From positions 1-9,996 of the forward strand of contig CAYYXF010000048.1 in assembly GCA_964475545.1 (NCBI GenBank): a DNA stretch of 9,996 nucleotides, given 5' to 3'. Shown piece after piece: positions 1 through 5,852 of the stretch. This stretch comes from DASPTR01 sp964475545. GTDB lineage: Archaea > Thermoproteota > Bathyarchaeia > Bathyarchaeales > Bathycorpusculaceae. The translations under genes were made by a program, and so were the position numbers. The notes below the pieces were generated by a model. That model ran no database searches and had not been told where the DNA came from. It saw only the letters and a list, made by a program, of their open reading frames with translations. Positions within the stretch are counted from its first letter, which is position 1. Each line of letters starts with the position of its first letter.

Positions 1-790
1 CATACTTGCTGCCGACAATTTCGATCTTTTCCAACTCCGCTTGGCCCAAGCCTCTCTTCATGGCTTCTTGAAGAACGGGCATTTTCTCAGGCTTTAGCCC
101 TGCAAGATCAGCGCCAACTGCCTCCACTGCTATTGCATCTCTACCCACTACGAGCGTGTTCATTTTCACCCTGTACTTGGTACTCTCCGCCCCGACATGT
201 GGCATGGCTCCAGCTCCACTGTACAAGTATGTCCCATCTATGACGGCGAGATCTATCCCGCCTATTGCCTCGTAAATATCAGGCAGAAGCGTGTCCAATA
301 CCTTGTGAAACTTTGCTTTCCGTGGATCCGGAATCAAGCCGAAGAGATTCTTCATGATAGTCCCTCTCTCAAATCCACGCAGAACATGGGTGCTTACAAA
401 AACGTTAGGTTTGAAGATTATGTGGGAAAGCTTCATCTTCTCATCTGCAACGTCGACCTCTCTGGTGTCTGCGTCAGCTGAAAGACTGAAGGGCACAACC
501 CTTCCAGTGAAAAGCTCCCTCCAAATCTGAAGCCTAGCCATGGCTTCTCCTTTATAGTTGTCTGATTCGGCCACAAAAATACTAGGCGCCTTGTTGAAAC
601 AGCTGATGATTGCTCTCAGCACGTTGACGGTTGTGTGGTTCTCCGCCGTGGGGTCGTAAACTCCGACCTTTATAGTCACAGGTCTCTCCTTTGAGTTCAG
701 ATCGTCTATTCTTCCAACAAGTGTCAATGCTCGTTCAAGAGTCGCTTGAGCATCCTCTTCGAACTCGACTACGGCGACTTTGGGTACCAT
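1..790 (-). CDS. DUF362 domain protein, partial (C-terminus beyond window)
   Basis: An open frame runs from an ATG at 790 down to the window edge, about 263 codons with no stop, so the C-terminus is missing. The translation begins MVPKVAVVEFEEDAQATLE and contains a GTIMKNLFGLIPDPRKAKFH stretch around residues 145-165, followed by IGGIDLAVIDGTYLYSGAGAMPH-type sequence. That conserved core is what I recognise as DUF362, a family of unknown function often found in anaerobic archaea and bacteria, sometimes joined to ferredoxin domains. No Cys-rich ferredoxin motif is visible in the part present. A GTGAT ribosome-binding-like sequence (complement of 796-800) lies 5 nt before the ATG and supports this start. 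The gene is divergent from the winged-helix regulator at 946. I see no signal peptide. The family call is fairly secure; the biochemical role is unknown. Confidence 0.8.
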   Translation of the reverse strand, partial: MVPKVAVVEFEEDAQATLERALTLVGRIDDLNSKERPVTIKVGVYDPTAENHTTVNVLRAIISCFNKAPSIFVAESDNYKGEAMARLQIWRELFTGRVVPFSLSADADTREVDVADEKMKLSHIIFKPNVFVSTHVLRGFERGTIMKNLFGLIPDPRKAKFHKVLDTLLPDIYEAIGGIDLAVIDGTYLYSGAGAMPHVGAESTKYRVKMNTLVVGRDAIAVEAVGADLAGLKPEKMPVLQEAMKRGLGQAELEKIEIVGSKY

Positions 791-927
791 AATGCATCAC
801 GTCTCAGCTCTTTGGTGGATAACAATCAAGATAACCTTTTCCTGTTCATGGAATAAAAATGTCTTCGAAGGCGATCTTGTGTGCTGAACAGAAAACCTAG
901 TTTGCCAAATGGCGAACAGCACGTAGA
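791..927. promoter_or_regulatory. Divergent intergenic region, DUF362 gene / HTH regulator
   Basis: This short region separates two divergent start codons. An A/T-rich block at 852-860 (AATAAAAAT; TTTTTATT on the minus strand) is the only TATA-like element I see. It sits about 60 nt from the DUF362 start, so it fits that gene slightly better than the regulator. If the regulator controls its neighbour, its operator should be here, but no clear dyad is visible. Weak evidence. Confidence 0.25.
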
Positions 928-945
928 ATGAGTGGAGCTTCATAT

Positions 946-1142
946 ATGATTGACTACGAAAGAACTGAAAAGGTCTTGAAGGCGTTGGCTGACGGTTCGA
1001 GGCTTCGAATATTGAACTGTATAGAGAAGGAAATTTCGAACCCTGGCGAAATAGCCAAGCAGCTGAAGCGGCATAGGTCAACAATCGAGAAACACCTGTC
1101 CTTCTCGCAGCAAACATGGTTGAAAAAGTCCCATCGTTGACT
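946..1142 (+). CDS. ArsR-like winged-helix transcriptional regulator, frameshifted and cut by assembly gap
   Basis: The protein begins MIDYERTEKVLKALADGSRL and continues RILNCIEKEISNPGEIAKQL then KRHRSTIEKHL. This is the typical N-terminal helix and helix-turn-helix of archaeal ArsR-like winged-helix regulators: about 20 residues, then the DNA-reading helix near residues 40-58. I prefer the ATG at 946 because GGAG (934-937) lies 8 nt before it; an in-frame ATG at 928 would add six residues. After KHL the frame gives nonsense and a stop at 1138-1140. The other frame, from 1098, reads VLLAANMVEKVPSLT, which is what the wing region of this family should look like. One base appears to be missing near 1096-1098. 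The break is 45 nt from the first N, so an assembly or sequencing error at a contig end is more likely than a true pseudogene. Ligand and targets are unknown. Confidence 0.7.
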
Positions 1143-1242
1143 NNNNNNNNNNNNNNNNNNNNNNNNNNNNNNNNNNNNNNNNNNNNNNNNNNNNNNNNNN
1201 NNNNNNNNNNNNNNNNNNNNNNNNNNNNNNNNNNNNNNNNNN
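1143..1242. other. Assembly gap, exactly 100 N
   Basis: One hundred N characters, the usual placeholder for a scaffold gap of unknown size. It interrupts the winged-helix regulator gene. The true distance between the flanks is not known. Confidence 0.97.
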
Positions 1243-1278
1243 TCCAAAATAGAAGCCAGAAGCTCTAATTTCATGTGA
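1243..1278 (+). CDS. Possible C-terminal tail of the winged-helix regulator
   Basis: Immediately after the gap, one plus-strand frame reads SKIEARSSNFM and then stops at TGA 1276-1278. Its position fits the end of the gene that enters the gap at 1142. Eleven residues are too few to recognise a family, and the gap length is unknown, so this is only a positional suggestion. A small hairpin (GTGAA 1275-1279, TTCAC 1287-1291) overlaps the stop. Confidence 0.25.
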   Translation, partial: SKIEARSSNFM

Positions 1279-1468
1279 AGTGGCTTTTCACGGTTCTAGG
1301 ACTGATCTGAAGGACCAAGATACGGATACTTCTAAGACAATTAGCGCGCTAGTACGCAAATCCTGGCCATCATGTTTTGAACATAATATTGCTTTTCTGT
1401 CTAGTAGTCAAAAATGAGACCATGCGACAATGGAGAATCAAACACAGAATAGTCAAGCGGGCCGCTCT
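1279..1468. other. Non-coding stretch between regulator tail and rpoH
   Basis: I find no supported gene here. The region contains the perfect 10-bp palindrome TAGCGCGCTA (1342-1351) and otherwise unremarkable A/T-rich sequence. It lies between the ends of converging genes, so transcription termination is its likely role, although no clear poly-T run is seen for either gene. Confidence 0.4.
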
Positions 1469-2020
1469 TTACTCTACCACGTATCGATATGCGATGTGCT
1501 CGCCAGCTGTTGGGCTTTTCCTTACTACGCGCAATACGTCGCCAGGTTTTGCTCCAATGGCTTTTACTGCCGGGTCAGAAGATGTGATCTGGGGTAGCTG
1601 ATAGGGCTGAACCCTATACTTTGAAAGCAGATGCTGTTTCTCTTCTTCTTCTAGGATTTCATGTACAGGAACAAGCTTGTGTTCGAAAAGGTCGAAGGCT
1701 GGAAAAGTCTTAGGCAGCAACTCAATCTTCCTTTTCTTGGCGCCCTGTTTTACAGCATGGGTGTACCTTCCATCGGTAACGATTATTCCTCGTTCCACTT
1801 CAACGTCTTTCATAACCTTCTGCAGACGGTTGATCGAAGCAATGCCGACCGTGCTTTCGCCTGGAACGCACCAGACTAAAGCCTTTTCTTTTTCCTTCGG
1901 CATATCAACAATATAACCAATTGCGTCGTCATGCTTCTGCTTCTTGACAAGCTTGTATCCCCTAAGCTTGATCAGAACTTCAGCCTTGCGTTCTTCCAAA
2001 CTTCCCAGTTTCATGCTCAA
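1469..2020 (-). CDS. rpoH: DNA-directed RNA polymerase subunit H (Rpb5 homologue) with long N-terminal domain
   Basis: The C-terminal 70 residues are classic archaeal RpoH / Rpb5 assembly domain: KLVPVHEIL (115-123), YQLPQITSSDPAVKAIGAKP (140-159) and RKSPTAGEHIAYR (167-179). Subunit H helps assemble and stabilise the polymerase jaw. Most archaeal RpoH proteins are about 80 residues and consist of this domain alone. Here about 112 residues precede it and can be lined up with the eukaryotic Rpb5 jaw domain: LRGYKLV, a STVGIASINRL strand-helix, then VERGIIVTDGRYTHAVKQGA, corresponding to the yeast VGVKTMKTF and GIFVYQNNITPSAMK segments. No E-x-K nuclease motif is visible. SD-like GAGGT (complement of 2028-2032) is 7 nt from a TTG at 2020 but 13 nt from the ATG at 2014, so the TTG is chosen, with the ATG close behind. 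The gene is not next to rpoB, its usual partner. Confidence 0.92.
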   Translation of the reverse strand: MSMKLGSLEERKAEVLIKLRGYKLVKKQKHDDAIGYIVDMPKEKEKALVWCVPGESTVGIASINRLQKVMKDVEVERGIIVTDGRYTHAVKQGAKKRKIELLPKTFPAFDLFEHKLVPVHEILEEEEKQHLLSKYRVQPYQLPQITSSDPAVKAIGAKPGDVLRVVRKSPTAGEHIAYRYVVE

Positions 2021-2072
2021 GCGGTAAACCTCAGCTCAAAGAACAGTCGAAACCTAAACGAGACATTAACCC

Positions 2073-2078
2073 TTTAAA
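2073..2078 (-). promoter_or_regulatory. Predicted TATA box of rpoH
   Basis: TTTAAA in the minus-strand context AAAGTTTAAAGGG. It would place the transcription start near 2050, leaving a leader of about 30 nt that contains the GAGGT ribosome binding site. It suggests rpoH has its own promoter rather than depending on nrd operon read-through. Confidence 0.4.
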
Positions 2079-2220
2079 CTTTACGCTTTGATCGCAGGTT
2101 TAAGACACCCTATGATCCGAATCACAAGAGATATTAAAGGTTCGAAAGGACATTGACAACCGCTTTTGCTGAATTGAAGACATAGGAAGAGCTTGGGGAT
2201 TCAATGGCCTTAAAGTCTTT

Positions 2221-2898
2221 TTACACGCGAAGAACAACATCGTCCACGTACTTTTTCATCGTGTCAGCGTATCCTTCGATTATTTCTCGTGGATATGGCC
2301 TAAGCATTTTGAAGCTTTCTTCTAGGGTGTCGCCTGAAACGAATTGCTGAAAGACGAAGGTTTTGGCACCTTTGACCATCTCGCATATTTTATTCATGTC
2401 TTCCGTTTCCACGAAGCTGGGAACAACTGTTGTTCTGAACTCGTATTCCACTTTTCCAGCCTTTAAGATTTCAATCGTGCGCAGAAGCTCAATCACGTCT
2501 TTCGCTCCTAAGCGTTGATATTTGTCCAATGATGTTTTCACATCTAGCGCAACATAGTCCACACATGGCAGGCATTCTTCCAATGTTTTCGATTCCAACC
2601 CGTTCGTGTCAAGCTTAACCACGAAGCCTTTTTCCTTGAGCTTCCTCAGGAATTTCGGCGTTTCTCTGTGGATTGTGGGCTCTCCACCGGTCACGACGAC
2701 TGCATCTATGTATTTCCTGCGATCTTCAAGTATCTTCAGGGCCGTTTCTTCGGTCAGGAATGGCGGTTTGGGATCTACAACTATTCTCCAGTTGTGGCAG
2801 AATGGGCAACGAAGGTTGCAGCCCGGAGTAAAGAGGACTGAGGCTACTCTGTTAGGGAAGTCCACCAGGCTTGTCTTCTGCAATCCACTGAACTTCAT
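2221..2898 (-). CDS. nrdG: Anaerobic ribonucleoside-triphosphate reductase activating protein (radical SAM)
   Basis: A radical SAM enzyme that uses a [4Fe-4S] cluster and S-adenosylmethionine to create the glycyl radical on NrdD. The cluster motif CxxxCxxC is present as CNLRCPFC (Cys27, Cys31, Cys34 from the ATG at 2898), and the SAM-binding GGEP motif is at 71-74. The opening MKFSGLQKTSLVDFPNRVAS is the conserved start of the longer NrdG2-type activases; at 225 residues it exceeds the roughly 155-residue E. coli NrdG. I choose the ATG at 2898 because GAGTGA, which overlaps the nrdD stop codon, lies 8 nt upstream. An in-frame GTG at 2910 directly abuts the nrdD stop and would add MNSC. It is the last gene of the nrdR-nrdD-nrdG operon and probably translationally coupled to nrdD. 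No missing key residues. Confidence 0.92.
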   Translation of the reverse strand: MKFSGLQKTSLVDFPNRVASVLFTPGCNLRCPFCHNWRIVVDPKPPFLTEETALKILEDRRKYIDAVVVTGGEPTIHRETPKFLRKLKEKGFVVKLDTNGLESKTLEECLPCVDYVALDVKTSLDKYQRLGAKDVIELLRTIEILKAGKVEYEFRTTVVPSFVETEDMNKICEMVKGAKTFVFQQFVSGDTLEESFKMLRPYPREIIEGYADTMKKYVDDVVLRV

Positions 2899-2910
2899 AC
2901 AGCTATTCAC

Positions 2911-5034
2911 TCAGGCGGTTATGGGCGCAACATGCGTAACGGTGGATTCGTCGAAAGTTCGGCGCATCGCGAACTCCGCTTGCTTGCCATCATTCCACTG
3001 GTCGACTGGTCGGAGGTAGCCCACCACCCTAGAGTAAACCTCGCAGTTGGACCCACACGTTGGACATTGCTTGTGCTCCCCGTTCATGTAGCCGTGGTTC
3101 GGGCATATGCTGAATGTGGGTGTTAACGTGAAGTAGGGTAAATGCGAACCCCAAGCTACTCTTCGGATTAGCTCAGCTGCAGCCTTCCAAGAGTGAAGCC
3201 TCTCTCCAAGGTATATGTGGAAGACTGTTCCGCCTGTGTAGAGCGTCTGCAATCTGTCTTGATGTTCCAGTGCCTCAAACAGGTCGCCTTCATAGTCAAC
3301 TGGCAACTGCGAACTGTTTGTGTAGAAAGGCTCAGTGCCGCCCTTCAGGTTCTTCTCATTAGCCACGATTATGTCTGGATGCTTCCTCTTGTCTATGCGA
3401 GCGAGCCTGTAGCTCGTTCCCTCAGCTGGCGTAGCTTCAAGGTTGTACATGTGATCTGTCTGCTCCTGAAATTCCACAAGCTTCTCACGCATGAAAGCGA
3501 GAACCCTCACCGCAAAATCGGTTCCCTCATGAGAAGCGATGCTGACTCCGAACAAGTTCAAAATGGCCTCATTTAGACCTATAATACCGATAGTTGAGAA
3601 GTGATTCCGCCAGTACTTTCCATGCTGAGCCTCGACACCTCTAAGATAACGCCTCGAATAGGGGTAAAGCCCAAGCTCAGTAAAACCTTCAAGAACCTTC
3701 CGCTTTGTCTCCAAGCTGTCCCTAGCAATCTCCATCATGTGTTCCAAGCGCTCGAAGAATTCGTCCTCATCCTTGGCTAGATACCCAATCCGCGGAAGAT
3801 TGAGCGTGACAACACCTATTGAACCTGTTAGTGGGTTTGCCCCAAAAAAACCGCCGCCACGCTTGGCGAGTTCTCTGTTGTCGATTCTCAGACGGCAACA
3901 CATGCTTCTAACATCTTCAGGTTTCATGTCGCTGTTGATGAAGTTGGAAAAATATGGAACCCCATACTTTGCCGTGACCTCAAAGATTCTTTCGGTCACA
4001 GGCGAGTCCCAATCAAAATCCTTTGTCACACAGTACGTTGGTATTGGAAAGGTGAAGACTCTGCCCTTCGAATCACCTTGGCTCATAATGTTGGCGAAAG
4101 CGGTGTTAAACATTTCCATTTCGTCCTGCATGTCACCGTATGCGGCGTCCATCACTTGTCCGCCAACTACAACATTGTCGTCTTTCATGAAATTTGGAAC
4201 CGTCAAGTCTAATGTCACGTTCGTAAATGGCGTCTGAAATCCTACACGCGTGGGCACATTCATGTTGAAGAAGAACTCTTGTAACGCTTGTTCAACGTCT
4301 TTTTGAGACAATTTGTCGTAGTGTATGAACGGTGCCAAGTAGGTGTCGAAAGTGCTGAATGCCTGTGCTCCCGCCGCCTCACCTTGAAGCGTGTAGAAGA
4401 AGTTGACAGCCTGCCCAAGAGCTGCGCGGAAATGCTTTGCGGGCTTGCTTTCAATTTTCCCTGATACGCCCCCGAATCCTGAGACAAGCAAGTCTTTCAA
4501 ATCCCAGCCGACACAATACGCGCCTAGAACGCCTAGGTCGTGAATATGCATGGCTCCTGAGAAATGTGCATCAGCAATATTCGGCGGATAAATCCGCGAG
4601 ATCCAGTATTTCGCGACTACAGTTGAAGATAGATAATTGTTTAAGCCCTGCAGGGAGTAGCTCATGTTCGAGTTTTCCTTCACACGCCAATCCTCGATCT
4701 CCAGGTATTGATCTACGAGGTCTGCAGAGCTCAGAAGCGAAGCTAGCTCACGCAAGTCCTGATGTTGCTTTCGGTAAACAATGTAAGCCTTGGATGTTCT
4801 TGCATGTCCGTTTTCGATAAGCGTTTTCTCAACGGCGTCTTGAATTTCTTCGACGGTGGGGACACCTTCTTCGCCAAACCTTCGTAATAGTTCGGATACA
4901 ACCTGATCGCTAAGTTTCTTGGCTTGCTCCTTATCTTTTCCGCCAACGGCTTTCGCCGCTTTCCAGATCGCGTTCTTTATTCGTTCTTGATCAAACGGTT
5001 CTAATCTTCCCTCACGTTTCCTAACAAATTTCAT
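2911..5034 (-). CDS. nrdD: Anaerobic (class III) ribonucleoside-triphosphate reductase, glycyl radical enzyme
   Basis: It reduces ribonucleoside triphosphates to deoxyribonucleotides without oxygen. Residues 1-95 form an ATP-cone (VRKREGRLEPFD onset), the allosteric domain that senses ATP/dATP. The catalytic barrel follows, with a Cys pair at 379-380 (SMCCRLR) as the likely thiyl/active-site region. Near the C-terminus four cysteines (644, 657, 660, 664; CPNHG and CPTCGSNC) make the structural zinc site. The glycyl radical loop RVVGYLRPV puts the radical on Gly672, followed by the conserved GKQAEFAMRR segment. At 707 residues it is full length, and I see no intein or frameshift. The start ATG overlaps the nrdR stop by 4 bp (ATGA), and nrdG follows within 12 bp. 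The gene shows an anaerobic, or at least anaerobiosis-capable, organism. Regulation is presumably through NrdR at the promoter near 5551. Confidence 0.96.
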   Translation of the reverse strand: MKFVRKREGRLEPFDQERIKNAIWKAAKAVGGKDKEQAKKLSDQVVSELLRRFGEEGVPTVEEIQDAVEKTLIENGHARTSKAYIVYRKQHQDLRELASLLSSADLVDQYLEIEDWRVKENSNMSYSLQGLNNYLSSTVVAKYWISRIYPPNIADAHFSGAMHIHDLGVLGAYCVGWDLKDLLVSGFGGVSGKIESKPAKHFRAALGQAVNFFYTLQGEAAGAQAFSTFDTYLAPFIHYDKLSQKDVEQALQEFFFNMNVPTRVGFQTPFTNVTLDLTVPNFMKDDNVVVGGQVMDAAYGDMQDEMEMFNTAFANIMSQGDSKGRVFTFPIPTYCVTKDFDWDSPVTERIFEVTAKYGVPYFSNFINSDMKPEDVRSMCCRLRIDNRELAKRGGGFFGANPLTGSIGVVTLNLPRIGYLAKDEDEFFERLEHMMEIARDSLETKRKVLEGFTELGLYPYSRRYLRGVEAQHGKYWRNHFSTIGIIGLNEAILNLFGVSIASHEGTDFAVRVLAFMREKLVEFQEQTDHMYNLEATPAEGTSYRLARIDKRKHPDIIVANEKNLKGGTEPFYTNSSQLPVDYEGDLFEALEHQDRLQTLYTGGTVFHIYLGERLHSWKAAAELIRRVAWGSHLPYFTLTPTFSICPNHGYMNGEHKQCPTCGSNCEVYSRVVGYLRPVDQWNDGKQAEFAMRRTFDESTVTHVAPITA

Positions 5035-5477
5035 GCTCTTACCTCTTTCAACAATTTTTTGAAATCTTCAGGCTCCTCGAATTCCCTGTACACCGACGCG
5101 AACCTGATGTAGGCTACCCGGTCAAGCTTCTTCAAATACTTCATAAGAAGGTCTCCGATCTCTTGTGAGCTGACTTCCTCTTTGCCTCCCGACATCAAGT
5201 CCTGCCTGACCTGCTCAGCTAGTCCGTGGATTTGATCCATTGTTACTGGTCTCTTCTCGCAGGCCTTCTGGAGACCTCGCACGATTTTATTCAAGTCGAA
5301 TCGTTCGAGCCTGCCGTCCTTTTTCTTCACCATCAACTCGATGGTTTCCACGTATTCGTAGCTTGTGAAGCGCCTCTCGCAGTCTGCACACTCCTTTCTT
5401 CGCCTGACCGTATTGTCCGGCGAATCTCGCGTTTCCAGGGTTTTGAGGTTTTCAGACCCGCAATATGGGCACTTCAC
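5031..5477 (-). CDS. nrdR: Transcriptional repressor NrdR
   Basis: NrdR represses ribonucleotide reductase genes in response to nucleotide state. The 148-residue protein matches the family length (about 150). An N-terminal zinc ribbon uses Cys3, Cys6, Cys30 and Cys33 (MKCPYCGSENL, KECADCERRFTSYE), preceded by the RRRK basic stretch expected for DNA contact. Residues 48-135 form an ATP-cone (KKDGRLERFDLNKI onset, AYIRFASVYREFE end), the domain that binds ATP or dATP and controls oligomerisation. The start is GTG at 5477, preceded by GGTGATC (complement of 5480-5486), an excellent match to the archaeal anti-SD. It is the first gene of the operon and overlaps nrdD by 4 bp. NrdR is nearly universal in bacteria but, as I recall, patchy in archaea, so an old transfer from bacteria is plausible. 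Autoregulation is suggested by the box-like sites at 5498-5545. Confidence 0.95.
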   Translation of the reverse strand: MKCPYCGSENLKTLETRDSPDNTVRRRKECADCERRFTSYEYVETIELMVKKKDGRLERFDLNKIVRGLQKACEKRPVTMDQIHGLAEQVRQDLMSGGKEEVSSQEIGDLLMKYLKKLDRVAYIRFASVYREFEEPEDFKKLLKEVRA

Positions 5478-5497
5478 ACGATCACCATTTATGTACT

Positions 5498-5513
5498 TCT
5501 CAACTCTTAGTGT
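5498..5513 (-). promoter_or_regulatory. Putative NrdR box 2 (downstream site)
   Basis: The minus-strand 16-mer ACACTAAGAGTTGAGA matches 10 of 16 positions of the NrdR-box consensus as I remember it (acaCwAtATaTwGtgt), with a perfect ACACTA half. It lies 16 bp from box 1, giving 32 bp centre to centre, the spacing seen for paired bacterial NrdR boxes. It would fall just downstream of the predicted transcription start. Confidence 0.45.
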
Positions 5514-5529
5514 CTCATAATTGAAGCGA

Positions 5530-5545
5530 ACGCTGTATCTAGTGT
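5530..5545 (-). promoter_or_regulatory. Putative NrdR box 1 (core promoter site)
   Basis: The minus-strand 16-mer ACACTAGATACAGCGT matches 13 of 16 positions of the remembered NrdR-box consensus. It sits directly between the predicted TATA box (5551-5558) and the predicted start site near 5527. A bound NrdR would therefore cover the start site and could block polymerase loading. The gene for NrdR itself is the first one transcribed from here. Confidence 0.6.
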
Positions 5546-5550
5546 TTAGT

Positions 5551-5558
5551 TATTTAAA
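5551..5558 (-). promoter_or_regulatory. Predicted TATA box of the nrdRDG operon
   Basis: TTTAAATA on the minus strand, preceded by a purine-rich GAAAGGG stretch in the BRE position. It predicts a transcription start around 5525-5530, about 50 nt before the GTG start of nrdR. This is the best TATA-like element upstream of the operon. Confidence 0.55.
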
Positions 5559-5722
5559 CCCTTTCTACAATAATGTTGAATTTACCTGAAACAGACAGTA
5601 GTGGAACACCTTCAACATAGACATGATCACACAAAAATGAAGGAGTCAAAGTAAGTGTTTTTGGTGAAAAGGGCTTCATTTCTCGTCAACAGCAAAACTG
5701 TTTAAGATTTGCGGATCAAATA

Positions 5723-5761
5723 GCTTCTGCAGAGCAAGTCTTCATCAGAGGCTCTGAAAGC
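5723..5761. repeat. Inverted repeat just upstream of the MFS TATA box
   Basis: GCTTCTGCAGAGC (5723-5735) pairs with GCTCTGAAAGC (5751-5761): 6 bp of CAGAGC/GCTCTG plus 4 bp of GCTT/AAGC, separated by an uneven internal loop, with a 15-nt apical loop. It ends where the TATA element begins, a position suited to an operator. No specific binding protein can be named. Confidence 0.35.
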
Positions 5762-5762
5762 A

Positions 5763-5768
5763 TATAAA
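5763..5768 (+). promoter_or_regulatory. Predicted TATA box of the MFS transporter gene
   Basis: TATAAA in the context GAAAGCATATAAACG. A start near 5790-5795 would give a leader of about 60 nt that contains the hairpin at 5809-5830 and the ribosome binding site before the ATG at 5853. Confidence 0.45.
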
Positions 5769-5808
5769 CGAGCATAGCACAAGTGTCGTTCACAAATAGG
5801 GAATTCCG

Positions 5809-5830
5809 CATAGCGTAAGAGTTAGCTATG
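5809..5830 (+). repeat. Hairpin in the predicted leader of the MFS gene
   Basis: CATAGC (5809-5814) and TAA (5816-5818) pair with TTA (5822-5824) and GCTATG (5825-5830), with one bulged G at 5815 and a 3-nt loop. It ends 22 nt before the ATG at 5853, close to the AGGTTGAT ribosome-binding-like sequence. It could be an operator or an RNA element affecting translation. Confidence 0.4.
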
Positions 5831-5852
5831 AAGATTCCAGGTTGATTTGCTT

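Larger units (their letters stand above)
5559..5852. other. Intergenic region between nrd promoter and MFS transporter gene
   Basis: No gene is supported here. Apart from the MFS promoter, the notable elements are two inverted repeats, at 5723-5761 and 5809-5830, and the word GCATAGC occurring twice (5772-5778 and 5808-5814). The middle part (about 5580-5720) looks featureless to me. Confidence 0.5.

Noticed and set aside
954..1274. Minus-strand frame running through the first N gap
   Set aside because: It is antisense to the HTH gene and a third of it is N.
1377..1916. Plus-strand frames opposite rpoH
   Set aside because: They mirror a well-conserved polymerase subunit gene and show no protein family features.
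3737..4820. Long plus-strand open frames of 127-166 codons opposite nrdD
   Set aside because: They are antisense to a fully conserved enzyme gene, have no recognisable domains, and arise from nrdD codon bias.
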